A DNA stretch of 50,979 nt. Origin: Yinghuangia soli (GTDB lineage Bacteria; Actinomycetota; Actinomycetes; Streptomycetales; Streptomycetaceae). Each line of letters begins with the position of its first letter. The stretch's first letter is position 1. Position numbers and translations under genes: made by a program. Below, piece after piece: positions 1 to 8,064 of this stretch. The stretch is taken from the NCBI RefSeq assembly GCF_021502675.1, contig NZ_JAKFHA010000029.1:53844-104822 (forward strand), in the 5' to 3' direction. The notes under the pieces are model-generated. The model was not told the origin of the DNA. It ran no database searches and saw only the letters and a list, made by a program, of their open reading frames with translations.

Positions 1-61
1 GTCCCCTCGCTTGGGCGGGGGGGCGCGCGGGCCAACGCGGGGCCCCCCGCGCTGCCCCGGG

Positions 62-844
62 TCAGCCGGCGACGCTGATCCAGCGTCCTTGGTCCCGGCC
101 TGCGGGCCGGGGTTCCTCGGCGTCGAAATCCACCAGGCACCAGGCGCCGCCGCCCACCGGAACCGCCGTCGATGCGGACGTCACCGAGAAGTGCTCCCGC
201 GGCGCTGCGGCACCGCGCGGCGCCGACTGCAGGAGGACGCGGTCGCCCGGATACGCCGCGACCGCTAGTACCGGAGGCCGCACGCTGCCGGGCCCCAGGA
301 CCCCGATCGCCGGGGTGCGGACCGGCGGTTCGAGGACGCGCGTGCGGCTGTGCGCGACCAGGAGCGGGGCCGGGTAGCCCCGGTTGACCACGGACAGCGC
401 GTGGTCCGGCCGGTATTCGAGGAGGACCAGGCGGGCGAGGGTGCGCTGGGGGCGGCCCCCGGCGTCGCCGGAAGCCGGTGCTTCCGCGGGGCCCACGGGC
501 AGGGCCGCGGCGATACGGACCGACAGCTCGGCCAGGTCGCGTACGCCGGACGCCTCGGCGCGGAAGGTCCGCAGCATCTGCGCGGCGGTCTCCGCGGCGG
601 CCTGCGGGGTGCCGGAGGCGTCGCCGAAGAGCACCCGGATGCCGAACGGCGTCGGCGCGACTTCGTGGACATAGCGGCACCACGCGGAGTCGGCGGCGTG
701 CACGGTGGCGGTCACCGGGCCCACGGCCGCACCGGACGTTCCGAAGGCGCCCGGGCCGGAGGCGTGGACATGTGCGGGGAGGACGGGCGGCCGGCTGCCG
801 ACGCGGGAGAACAGGGCTCGGGTGCGGGCGGCGGTGGACTGCAT
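62..844 (-). CDS. SpoIIE-type PP2C phosphatase-like protein, probably degenerate
   Basis: The 260-residue protein resembles the SpoIIE/RsbU PP2C domain. A GDASG motif sits near residue 75 in the place of the usual GDxxGHG metal site, and VVNRGYPAPLL near 155 replaces the usual N-x-GHPPPLL. The later metal-binding motif (normally YTDGL) reads LQSAPRG here, so its aspartate is missing, and no terminal DD-x-T-L motif is visible. Family members with all motifs dephosphorylate anti-anti-sigma factors; this one may bind without catalysing. The start has a strong GAGGAGG site upstream. There is no adjacent kinase or sigma factor. Assignment to the fold is fairly sure; loss of activity is inferred. 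Confidence 0.7.
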   Translation of the reverse strand: MQSTAARTRALFSRVGSRPPVLPAHVHASGPGAFGTSGAAVGPVTATVHAADSAWCRYVHEVAPTPFGIRVLFGDASGTPQAAAETAAQMLRTFRAEASGVRDLAELSVRIAAALPVGPAEAPASGDAGGRPQRTLARLVLLEYRPDHALSVVNRGYPAPLLVAHSRTRVLEPPVRTPAIGVLGPGSVRPPVLAVAAYPGDRVLLQSAPRGAAAPREHFSVTSASTAVPVGGGAWCLVDFDAEEPRPAGRDQGRWISVAG

Positions 845-1093
845 GGGGTCCTCCTCGTACTCGGTGGTGCGTCGTACGGGCGGCGCAACCGCGGCGGACC
901 GGCCGCCGGAACTGCGCTGCCCGACCGAGGCTTCCCCATCGGGGATAAGAGGGTGGTCAAGACACCGCGGAGGCCTTTACGGCGGCGGCATCGTCCCAGG
1001 CCACACCGCCGAACGAGGTAAATGCCGGGCGGTGCGCGGCAATCCTCATGCGCGCCTCAGCCCTTTCTCACAGTCGTCGGTGAGGCTCTGCGC

Positions 1094-1939
1094 ATGGCTC
1101 CTGACAGCGACATGACAAGACGACGATTCCTGGTGGTGGGCGGCGGTGCGGCCGCGGCCGGACTCGCGCTCGCGGGTTGCTCCGACTCGGACGGCGGGGG
1201 TAGCGCGGACGGTGCCACGAGCGGCGCGCCCGGCTCGTCCACCCCGTCCGGGACTGCGTCCGCCTCCGCGGGGAGCACGCAGTGCGTGCTGACCTCGAAC
1301 GCCACCGAAGGCCCGTACTACCTCGACAACGCCCTTGTCCGGCAGGACATCACCGAGGGCAAGGCTGGTGTGCCGCTCAAGCTCCGGCTGACCGTGCAGG
1401 ACACGACCGCCTCGTGCAATCCGGTGGCCGGCGCCGCGGTCGAGATCTGGCATTGCGATGCGTGGGGCTACTACTCGGGCTTCACCACCGCCAATCCCGG
1501 CGGGAGCGCGCCCGCCGAGAGTGCGGACACCAGCGGTGCGAACGCCAACACCTACTTGCGCGGCTACCAGGTCGCCGGGGCCGACGGGACCGTGGAGTTC
1601 ACCTCGATCGTGCCCGGCTGGTACACCCCGCGCGTCACGCACATCCACGTCAAGGTGCACACCGGCGGCCAGTTGCAGGATGGCACCTACGAAGGCGGCA
1701 AGGTGAACTTCACCGGCCAGCTCTTCGTCCCGGACGCCGTCGGCGAGGCCGTGTACGCGCTGGCCCCCTACAACCAGCACACCGGGACGCCGACCAAGCT
1801 CGACGACGACATGGTGTACGACGGAGGCGGCACCCAGAGCGGCCTCATGGCGGTCACTCAGCTCCAGCCGGGCTCGGTGCAGGGCGGCTACCTCGGCACG
1901 CTCGTCCTCGGCATCGACCCGGCCGCCGGCAACGGGTGA
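1094..1939 (+). CDS. Secreted intradiol ring-cleavage dioxygenase (lipoprotein)
   Basis: The protein has 281 residues. An N-terminal twin-arginine motif (TRRRFLVVGGG) runs into a lipobox (LALAGC), so it should be exported by Tat and lipid-anchored; a Ser/Gly/Thr-rich linker follows. The catalytic domain shows the non-haem Fe(III) ligand set of intradiol dioxygenases: Tyr in EGPYY, Tyr in GWYTPR and two His in THIHVKVH. The family opens catechol-type rings between the hydroxyls; extracellular Streptomyces members act on lignin-derived aromatics. The start at 1094 has GTGAGG upstream; 1112 (MTRRRFL) is the alternative. The substrate is not evident from sequence. It stands alone, with no pca genes next to it. 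Confidence 0.88.
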   Translation: MAPDSDMTRRRFLVVGGGAAAAGLALAGCSDSDGGGSADGATSGAPGSSTPSGTASASAGSTQCVLTSNATEGPYYLDNALVRQDITEGKAGVPLKLRLTVQDTTASCNPVAGAAVEIWHCDAWGYYSGFTTANPGGSAPAESADTSGANANTYLRGYQVAGADGTVEFTSIVPGWYTPRVTHIHVKVHTGGQLQDGTYEGGKVNFTGQLFVPDAVGEAVYALAPYNQHTGTPTKLDDDMVYDGGGTQSGLMAVTQLQPGSVQGGYLGTLVLGIDPAAGNG

Positions 1940-1941
1940 GG

Positions 1942-1953
1942 TGACACGTGTCG
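1942..1953. promoter_or_regulatory. GACACGTGTC palindrome upstream of the SDR gene
   Basis: TGACACGTGTCG lies just after the dioxygenase stop and about 120 bp before the SDR start. The 10-bp core is a perfect palindrome, and flanking bases extend it to a 16-bp site with one mismatched pair. The same core recurs at 15382-15391 before the cholesterol-oxidase-like gene. The binding protein is unknown; operator function is inferred from symmetry and recurrence. Confidence 0.4.
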
Positions 1954-2075
1954 CCGGGGCGTATCTGCGTCTGGAGACTGCGTCCCGGCTGTGGCACGAT
2001 CCGACCACTCGTCACCCTTCGGGACGCGGCCGTACCCCCGCGCCCCGACCAGTTCTCGCCCGTTGGAGTGAACGC

Positions 2076-2846
2076 ATGTCGATAGTCCACGTGCCCGGCC
2101 GGTTCGACGGCAAGACCGCACTCGTCACCGGAGCCGGATCGGGCGTCGGACGCGCGACCACGCTGCGCCTGGCCGCCGAGGGCGCCAACGTGTACGCGCT
2201 CGACATCGCCGCCGAGGCGCTCGCCGAGACCGCGAAGCTCGCCGCCGACCTGCCGGGCAAGGTCGCCACCCGCATCACCGACGTCTCGGACCGCGCCGAG
2301 TGCTTCGCCTCCGTCGCCGAGTGCGTCGCGGAGTTCGGCGGCCTCGACGTCCTCGGCAACGTCGCGGGCATCGCTCGCGCCGAGCACGTCCTGGAGGTCA
2401 CCGAGGCCGACTACCGCCGCATGATGGGCGTCAACATCGACGGCTACTTCTTCATGTGCCAGGCGGCCATCCCGCACCTGCTGGAGCGCTCCGGCAACAT
2501 CGTCAACATCGCCTCCAACGCGGGCGTCATGGGCCTGGCCTACAGCGTCGTCTACACCATGTCCAAGGGTGCGGTCGTGCAGCTGACCCGCTCGCTGGCC
2601 TGGGAGTTCATCAAGACCCCGCTGCGCGTCAACGCGATCGCGCCGGGCGGCATCGAGACCAACCTGGTCGCCAACTACCAGATGCCCGCCGACGTCGACT
2701 GGGAGCTCGTGGGCCGCTCCACCACCCCGCGCCCGATGGCGCAGGCCGAGGACATCGCGTCGATGTTCGCCTACGTCGCGTCCGACGAGGCCCGCAATGT
2801 GCACGGCGCGATCCTCAACAACGACACCGGCCTCACCGCAGGCTGA
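2076..2846 (+). CDS. SDR family NAD(P)-dependent oxidoreductase
   Basis: A classical short-chain dehydrogenase/reductase of 256 residues. The cofactor motif TGAGSGVG is near residue 20, NVAG near 90, the catalytic Ser in NIASNAG, and the YTMSK active-site Tyr and Lys near 165. NAD(H) or NADP(H)-linked oxidation of an alcohol or reduction of a ketone is expected; hydroxysteroid, acyl or polyketide substrates are all possible in this family. The start at 2076 is preceded by TTGGAGTG; upstream in-frame codons lack a ribosome site. A shared palindrome upstream hints at co-regulation with the gene at 13556-15346. Confidence 0.87.
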   Translation: MSIVHVPGRFDGKTALVTGAGSGVGRATTLRLAAEGANVYALDIAAEALAETAKLAADLPGKVATRITDVSDRAECFASVAECVAEFGGLDVLGNVAGIARAEHVLEVTEADYRRMMGVNIDGYFFMCQAAIPHLLERSGNIVNIASNAGVMGLAYSVVYTMSKGAVVQLTRSLAWEFIKTPLRVNAIAPGGIETNLVANYQMPADVDWELVGRSTTPRPMAQAEDIASMFAYVASDEARNVHGAILNNDTGLTAG

Positions 2847-2870
2847 TCCGCCGCCTCCCCGAAGCGACGA

Positions 2871-2903
2871 AGTGCCGCCCCCGGCCCCCCGGGTGGCGGC
2901 ACT
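2871..2903 (+). terminator. Terminator hairpin after the SDR gene
   Basis: AGTGCCGCC pairs perfectly with GGCGGCACT across a C-rich loop, 25 bp after the SDR stop. There is no U-tract, as usual in actinomycetes. Confidence 0.55.
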
Positions 2904-2927
2904 CTCGGCTGGCAGGATGGGCGGACG

Positions 2928-3716
2928 ATGACCGATACGAACGGATGTGCGGACTGCGCCGGAACCGTCGCCCCGGACGGGCACTGCTGGGACTGCGGGA
3001 GCCCGCAACCCGGGTTCCGGGCCCGGATCGAGCAGGATGAAGGCGCCGCGACCGGCGTGAGCGACCGCGGCAAGCGGCGCGGAGTGAACGCCGATGCCAT
3101 GGCATTGAGTCGGGTGGGCGACTGGACCGTCGCGGTGGTGTGCGACGGGGTCTCGATGTCCCCGCGGGCCGAGCGCGCCGCCCAAGTGGCCGCCGCAGTA
3201 GGCGCCGCGGCGCTGACCGGGCAGCTGAACGCGGGGGCGATCCCCGAAGAGGCGCTGCACGACTCGGCGGTGCGGGCCGGCGCCGCGGTCGCCAAGTTGG
3301 CCGCGTCGGCCGACGCTGCCCCCGCCTGCACGTACGTCGCGGGCATCGCAGGACCGCAGGGGATCTGGACCGCGTGGGTCGGCGACAGCCGCGCCTACTG
3401 GCTTCCGGACGCGGGCCCCGGCATGGCCCTGACCGAGGACGACAGCGGCCGGCACGGCGCCTTGTCGGCCTGGCTCGGTGCGGACGCCGGGCCGACCGAG
3501 CCGCACGTGCGCAGCTACCGTCCGCGCGTCCCAGGGCACTTGCTCCTGTGCACCGACGGCCTGACGCGCTACACCGCCGCCCCCGGCGAGCTTCGAACGC
3601 TCGCCTTCGGCACCGAGGCGGCCCGGCTCGCCCCCGCGCGGGCGCTGGTGCAGCATGCGCTGGACGCCGGCGGCGAGGACAACATCACCGCCGTCGTGAT
3701 CCCGGTGGGCGGCTGA
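2928..3716 (+). CDS. PP2C-type Ser/Thr protein phosphatase with N-terminal zinc ribbon
   Basis: The 262-residue protein begins with a CxxC-x9-CxxC zinc ribbon (residues 7-22), followed by a complete PP2C domain: VCDGVSMS, WVGDSRAYW, LLLCTDGLTRY and GEDNITAVV supply the metal-coordinating aspartates. It should dephosphorylate Ser/Thr phosphoproteins in the cytoplasm, opposing Hanks-type kinases. No kinase or FHA gene is adjacent, so its partner is elsewhere. The ribbon could mediate protein binding; that is inference. The ATG at 2928 follows a weak GGATGGGCGG site and precedes the first Cys pair directly. Confidence 0.87.
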   Translation: MTDTNGCADCAGTVAPDGHCWDCGSPQPGFRARIEQDEGAATGVSDRGKRRGVNADAMALSRVGDWTVAVVCDGVSMSPRAERAAQVAAAVGAAALTGQLNAGAIPEEALHDSAVRAGAAVAKLAASADAAPACTYVAGIAGPQGIWTAWVGDSRAYWLPDAGPGMALTEDDSGRHGALSAWLGADAGPTEPHVRSYRPRVPGHLLLCTDGLTRYTAAPGELRTLAFGTEAARLAPARALVQHALDAGGEDNITAVVIPVGG

Positions 3717-3732
3717 CCGGGCAGCGGCCCGG
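3717..3732. terminator. Short hairpin between convergent genes
   Basis: CCGGGC-AGCG-GCCCGG lies in the 19-bp gap between the PP2C stop and the convergent peptidase stop. A six-pair stem is weak, but the position fits a shared bidirectional terminator. Confidence 0.3.
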
Positions 3733-3735
3733 GCG

Positions 3736-4467
3736 TCAGCGGGGGAGCAGCCGCGGTTCGAGGCGCTCCTCGACCGCCGTGTCGCCCTCGCGCGTGACGA
3801 TGTAGGCGCCCTTGCCCGGGACTTCGGTCACCGCCTCGTGCAGCTCTGTGCCGCGGTACACCAGGCCCACACCGTCGTCCGTGCAGTGCGTCGCGGGCAG
3901 CGTGCCGTCCGCGACGAGGCGGTGCACGAGCGGGCGGCGCTTCTTGTCGGAGTCGTAGTGCACGCCGTTGCCGTACGGCAGGTAGCCGAGCGCGTTGGTG
4001 ACAGGCCGCAGTTCGGGGCCGAACGAGTCGGTCGTGCCGCCCTCGAACCAGCAGATCGACCCGGCGCTGACCCCGCTCAGGACCACGCCGGCCTGCCAGG
4101 CCCGCCGGAAGATGGCGTCGAGTTCGTGGACGCGCCATACCGCGAGCAGGTTGGCCACCGAGCCGCCCATCACCCACACCACGTCCTGCTCCAGCACGGT
4201 GCCCTCGACATCGTCGAGGTTGACCATGGGAAACAGCTGAAGCGGCGTCAGATCGAAGCCCGCGACCCGGGCCGCCTCGCCCATGCGCGCGGTGAAGTGC
4301 TCGGCATCGCCTATGGCCGTGCCCACGTACATGACGCGCGGGCGGCGCCCGTGCACGCCGGACAGATCCACGGCGTGGTGCACCAGCGAATTGAACGACA
4401 CCATGGTGCGTCCCCCGGTCCGGTGTCCTCCGGAGGTGGCGACGATCGTCGGCTCAGTGGCAGGCAT
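3736..4467 (-). CDS. Peptidase E (S51) family protein
   Basis: A 243-residue cytoplasmic serine peptidase of the S51 dipeptidase E/cyanophycinase clan. The nucleophile elbow GVSAGSICWF is near residue 136, with the upstream VWVMGGSVANLL segment and the downstream NALGYLPYGNGVHYDS region expected in the family. E. coli PepE cleaves Asp-Xaa dipeptides; the actinomycete members are mostly uncharacterised. The ATG at 4467 is the first plausible start. It runs convergently with the PP2C gene and is followed 31 bp upstream by a gene of unknown function on the same strand. Confidence 0.83.
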   Translation of the reverse strand: MPATEPTIVATSGGHRTGGRTMVSFNSLVHHAVDLSGVHGRRPRVMYVGTAIGDAEHFTARMGEAARVAGFDLTPLQLFPMVNLDDVEGTVLEQDVVWVMGGSVANLLAVWRVHELDAIFRRAWQAGVVLSGVSAGSICWFEGGTTDSFGPELRPVTNALGYLPYGNGVHYDSDKKRRPLVHRLVADGTLPATHCTDDGVGLVYRGTELHEAVTEVPGKGAYIVTREGDTAVEERLEPRLLPR

Positions 4468-4498
4468 GGGACGAGACCCTACCCACGGCCGCCCGGGG

Positions 4499-5257
4499 TC
4501 AGCCGTAGGGGTTGTGCGGCGGTGGCGGCACGGACGGCGGCATGGACGGCGGGGGCGGAGGCGCGGGAGCGGCGGCCATGCCCGGGACCACGTCCGGGAC
4601 CGGGCGTACCGGGCGCCCGTACACCGCGCACTTGTACAGGAAGCCGGGCGGCAGCCACGCGCCGCCGAGGAGCCGCGGGTGCGCCGGGAACGCCGCGAGC
4701 GCGCCCAGCACGAACATCAGCGGCGCCCACGGGCTGTGCAGCCGAATGCTGATGTAGTGGCCGGAGTGCACGTCGCGGAAGCGGCCCTCGAACGCGTCGA
4801 GCGTCGGCAGGTCGATCGCGTCCAGACCGGTGAAGCCGAGCGTCAACGGGCTGATCGGGTGCGCCAGATAGACGCCCTGCTCGGTGATCGTCGCCTCGCC
4901 GCCGCCGTCCGGCATCCACCGCGGGACCATGTCCTGCGCCGCCTGCCGCCGCCGCGCCGCGTTCCCCATCGCGTTGACCGCGACCGCGCCGGCCACGAAC
5001 GCCGGGCTGCCGAACGCGAAGCCGCCCTGGTGCCGGTACGAGCCGTCGCCGGCCTGGCGGAGCGTGAACCGCTGCGCGGGACCGCAGGCCAGCACCCGTT
5101 CGCCGGGCTGCAGGCGGGCCATGCTCGCCATCCGGGGACGCCGGTCGACGCGCCCCTCCACAATGTCCGCGACGATGTCGCAGGTGTGCCAGAGGTAGTC
5201 GTCGATCGGCAGCCACGCCGCCGCCGGATCGGGCTGCTGCGGTTTCCTCGCCATCAC
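4499..5257 (-). CDS. Hypothetical protein with Pro-rich C-terminus
   Basis: I do not recognise a named family. The 252 residues open with a charged, Trp-containing segment (WLPIDDYLWHTCD), followed by a probable single-domain fold containing GSYRHQGGFAFGSP and RWMPDGGGEATIT. After a moderately hydrophobic stretch near residue 185 (PLMFVLGALAAF) comes GAWLPPGFLYK and then a Pro/Ala/Met-rich low-complexity tail ending in NPYG. The alternating pattern is reminiscent of small PH-like actinobacterial proteins, but that is only an impression. Coding is supported by strong third-position GC and clean boundaries. Confidence 0.7.
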   Translation of the reverse strand: MMARKPQQPDPAAAWLPIDDYLWHTCDIVADIVEGRVDRRPRMASMARLQPGERVLACGPAQRFTLRQAGDGSYRHQGGFAFGSPAFVAGAVAVNAMGNAARRRQAAQDMVPRWMPDGGGEATITEQGVYLAHPISPLTLGFTGLDAIDLPTLDAFEGRFRDVHSGHYISIRLHSPWAPLMFVLGALAAFPAHPRLLGGAWLPPGFLYKCAVYGRPVRPVPDVVPGMAAAPAPPPPPSMPPSVPPPPHNPYG

Positions 5258-5483
5258 GTCCCCGTTCCCCCGGAGTTCCCCCGGAACCGCCGCGGTCAGG
5301 TCCGTCCGCCCGGCACTTGGAGCTTACGGCGCCTCGCCGACCCAGGACACCGCGGCAGGCCGCCGCGGACGCCCTTGACTTCGCCGGCGGACGGTCGTTG
5401 GGTGGCGGGGTTCGCGGACGACCGCGCCGCAGGTGCCGCGCCACGGGGCGGTGGTGCCGCGGCGCCGTACCAAAGGAGCGGGT

Positions 5484-6596
5484 ATGCGCGCCGCACTGCT
5501 GGAAGTACCGACGCTGAAGCTGTCCGTCGCCGAGCTCGCGGTCGCCGAACCCGGGCCGGGCGAGGTGCTCGTCGCGACCGCGGCGGCCGGTCTGTGCCAC
5601 TCCGACCTCCACGTCCTCGACGGGCACCTGCCGATGCGCGGCGCCTCGGTGCTCGGCCACGAGGCCTCCGGGGTGGTCGTCGCGGTGGGCCCCGGTGTCC
5701 GGCGCGTCGAGCCCGGCGACCATGTGGTCACCTGCCTGTCCGTCTTCTGCGGACGCTGCGCGCTGTGCCTGCGCGGCCAGACCTGGCTGTGCACCGACAA
5801 GCAGAGCACCGAGCGGCCCGCGGACGCGGAGCCCCGCCTGGCGCTCGCCGGGCCGGGCGGCGCGGCGGTCTCCGCGCATGCCTCGATCGGCGGCCTCGCC
5901 GAGCGCCTGCTGGTGCACGAGAACGCCGTGGTGGCGATCCGCAAGGACATGCCGCTGGACGTCGCGGCCATCCTCGGCTGCGCGGTCACCACCGGTGTGG
6001 GCGCCGCCTTCAACAGCGCCGACATCCGGGCCGGGGAGAGCGTCGCGGTCATCGGCTGCGGCGGCATCGGCCTCAACATCGTGCAGGGCGCCCGGCTGCG
6101 CGGCGCCGGGCAGATCGCGGCCGTCGACCTGGTCGCCGCCAAGCGCGAACTCGCCCTGGCCGTCGGTGCCACGGCCGGCATCGACGCGTCCGGCGACCCG
6201 GGCGCGGCGGCCGCCGAAGTCGCCGCGCTCACCGGCGGGCTGGGCGCCGACCACGTGTTCGACGCGGTCGGCATCGAGGCCACCAACGCGCAGGCGCTCG
6301 CGATGACCCGGCCCGGCGGCACCATGTACGTCGTCGGCATCAACGGCATGGCCGGCAGCGTCACGGTGCCCGGCTACGCGATGTGGGCCCAGGGCAAGAC
6401 CGTCCGCGGCGTCCACATGGGGTCCAACAACTTCACCGTCGACCTGCCGCGCTACGTCGACCTGTACATGCAGGGCCGCCTGCGGCTGGACGAGCTCGTC
6501 TCGCAGCGCATCGGCCTCGACGAGGTCGCGGACGGCTACGAGGCCCTGCGCCAAGGCGAAGTCGCCCGCGCCGTCGTGGTGTTCGCACAGCCCTGA
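5484..6596 (+). CDS. Zinc-dependent alcohol dehydrogenase (MDR superfamily)
   Basis: A 370-residue medium-chain dehydrogenase. Catalytic zinc ligands are in GLCHSDLH and LGHEASG; the structural zinc lobe is complete (FCGRCALCLRGQTWLC, four Cys). The Rossmann motif reads VIGCGGIGLN near residue 190, and the domain ends with typical substrate-pocket segments. It should oxidise an alcohol or reduce an aldehyde with NAD(H). The start at 5484 follows a near-ideal AAAGGAG site; the longer in-frame start at 5433 has none. The gene stands alone, and the substrate cannot be read from sequence. Confidence 0.88.
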   Translation: MRAALLEVPTLKLSVAELAVAEPGPGEVLVATAAAGLCHSDLHVLDGHLPMRGASVLGHEASGVVVAVGPGVRRVEPGDHVVTCLSVFCGRCALCLRGQTWLCTDKQSTERPADAEPRLALAGPGGAAVSAHASIGGLAERLLVHENAVVAIRKDMPLDVAAILGCAVTTGVGAAFNSADIRAGESVAVIGCGGIGLNIVQGARLRGAGQIAAVDLVAAKRELALAVGATAGIDASGDPGAAAAEVAALTGGLGADHVFDAVGIEATNAQALAMTRPGGTMYVVGINGMAGSVTVPGYAMWAQGKTVRGVHMGSNNFTVDLPRYVDLYMQGRLRLDELVSQRIGLDEVADGYEALRQGEVARAVVVFAQP

Positions 6597-6604
6597 AGCG
6601 CCGC

Positions 6605-6632
6605 TGCCCCGGCCCGCGACTGTGCCGGGGCA
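6605..6632 (+). terminator. Terminator hairpin after the alcohol dehydrogenase
   Basis: TGCCCCGGC pairs with GCCGGGGCA around a 10-nt loop, starting eight bases after the stop codon. Confidence 0.6.
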
Positions 6633-6637
6633 CAGCA

Positions 6638-6653
6638 TTCCGGTACGCCGGAA
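6638..6653. repeat. Inverted repeat upstream of the PhoX-like gene
   Basis: TTCCGG-TACG-CCGGAA, about 120 bp before the PhoX-like start and right after the preceding terminator. It could be an operator or part of the terminator region; nothing in the sequence decides. Confidence 0.3.
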
Positions 6654-6773
6654 CGTCGTGTGCTGTTCACCCGCAGCCTCTCGTCCCGGATCTCGCCGCA
6701 CACCTAGCGTCGTGCGCCGGGTCGGGGACAGGCTGGCGGCGCATCGGCCGTCGACGTGAAGGGAGCACCACCC

Positions 6774-7943
6774 ATGGATCGGCGTACCTTCCTGCGAGGC
6801 AGTGTGGTCGGCACCGGGGCGGTGGCGCTCGGCGGCTCGCTCTGGGCCTCCGCGGCGCACGGCGCACCGGCGCAGCCCGGGGCCGGCCCGTACGGACCGC
6901 TGCTCCCGCCGGACGGGCTCGGCGTGCGGCTGCCCGCCGGGTTCTCGTCGCGGATCGTGGCGCGCAGCGGCCGGTTCGTGTCCGGCACGCTCTACCTGTG
7001 GCACGGCGCCCCGGACGGCGGCGCGTGCTACCCCGACGGGGACGGCTGGATCTACGTCTCCAACTCCGAACTCCCGCTCGTGGGCGGTGCCTCGGCGCTG
7101 CGCTTCGCGGCCGACGGGCGCATCCGCGGAGCCCGTTCGATCCTGGGTGGCACCAACCTCAACTGCGCGGGCGGGGCCACGCCCTGGGGCACCTGGCTGT
7201 CCTGCGAGGAGATCCAGTTCGGCCAGGTGTGGGAGAGCGACCCGTACGGCCGCAACGGCGCCCGGGCCCGGCCCGCGATGGGCCGCTTCAAGCACGAGGC
7301 CGCGGCGGCCGACCCGGACCGCCGGGTGGTCTACCTGACCGAGGACGAAGGGGACGGCTGCCTCTACCGGTTCACCCCGGCGACCTGGGGCGACCTGTCC
7401 GCGGGGCGCCTCGACGTGCTGTGCGCGCCGGCCGAGCCGGTCACCGGCCCGGTGACCTGGCAGCCGGTGCCGCGGCCCGAGGACTGGGCGACCGGTACGC
7501 GCAACCAGGTGCCCGCGGCCCGGCGCTTCCGGGGCGGCGAAGGCGCGCACTACCGGGACGGCAAGCTGTGGTTCACCACCAAGGGCGACAACCGGGTCTG
7601 GGTGTACGACGCGGCCGCGCAGGTCCTGGACATCGCGTACGACGACGACCTGACCCCGCCCGGATCCGCCCCGCTGACCGGTGTCGACAACATCACCGGG
7701 CGGCCGAACGGCGACCTGTTCGTCGCCGAGGACGGCGGCGACATGCAGATCTGCCTCATCACCGGGGACGGCACGGTCGCCCCGTTCCTGCAGGTGACCG
7801 GGCACGACGGCTCGGAGATCACCGGCCCGGCGTTCTCGCCGGACGGCCGCCGCCTGTACTTCTCGTCGCAGCGCGGGTCGTCCAACTCGGTGGCTTCGGG
7901 CGTGACTTTCGAGGTGACCGGCCCGTTCCGCGGCGCCGCCTGA
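6774..7943 (+). CDS. Tat-exported PhoX-like (DUF839) protein
   Basis: The protein has 389 residues with a twin-arginine signal (MDRRTFLRGSVVGTGAVALGGSL) and AHGA cleavage region, so export by Tat is expected. The mature part matches the PhoX/DUF839 beta-propeller family: GDGWIYVSNSE, NCAGGATPWGTWLSCEE, GRFKHEAAAADP, GDGCLYRF, NITGRPNGDLFVAEDGGD and GPAFSPDGRRLYFSSQR. PhoX members are Ca/Fe-dependent alkaline phosphatases, but many DUF839 proteins have untested activity. The start at 6774 is preceded by GAAGGGAG; the GTG at 6756 overlaps that ribosome site and is unlikely. No phosphate-regulation box was recognised upstream. Confidence 0.83.
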   Translation: MDRRTFLRGSVVGTGAVALGGSLWASAAHGAPAQPGAGPYGPLLPPDGLGVRLPAGFSSRIVARSGRFVSGTLYLWHGAPDGGACYPDGDGWIYVSNSELPLVGGASALRFAADGRIRGARSILGGTNLNCAGGATPWGTWLSCEEIQFGQVWESDPYGRNGARARPAMGRFKHEAAAADPDRRVVYLTEDEGDGCLYRFTPATWGDLSAGRLDVLCAPAEPVTGPVTWQPVPRPEDWATGTRNQVPAARRFRGGEGAHYRDGKLWFTTKGDNRVWVYDAAAQVLDIAYDDDLTPPGSAPLTGVDNITGRPNGDLFVAEDGGDMQICLITGDGTVAPFLQVTGHDGSEITGPAFSPDGRRLYFSSQRGSSNSVASGVTFEVTGPFRGAA

Positions 7944-8010
7944 GCCTGCCCGCCCTGCCCGGCACCGCCCGGCACCGCCCGGCCTGGACCGGCCGCGCGA
8001 AAAGCGAAAA

Positions 8011-8046
8011 GCGGGGCGCACCTGCCGTCCGGCAGATGCGCCCCGC
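8011..8046. terminator. Bidirectional terminator between convergent genes
   Basis: Two 16-nt arms (8011-8026 and 8031-8046) with one mismatched pair around a GTCC loop form a very strong stem between the converging PhoX-like and MFS genes. An A-rich stretch (8000-8010) gives a U-tract for the minus-strand transcript. Confidence 0.75.
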
Positions 8047-8064
8047 CCCGGAGCCGTGCAGCGG

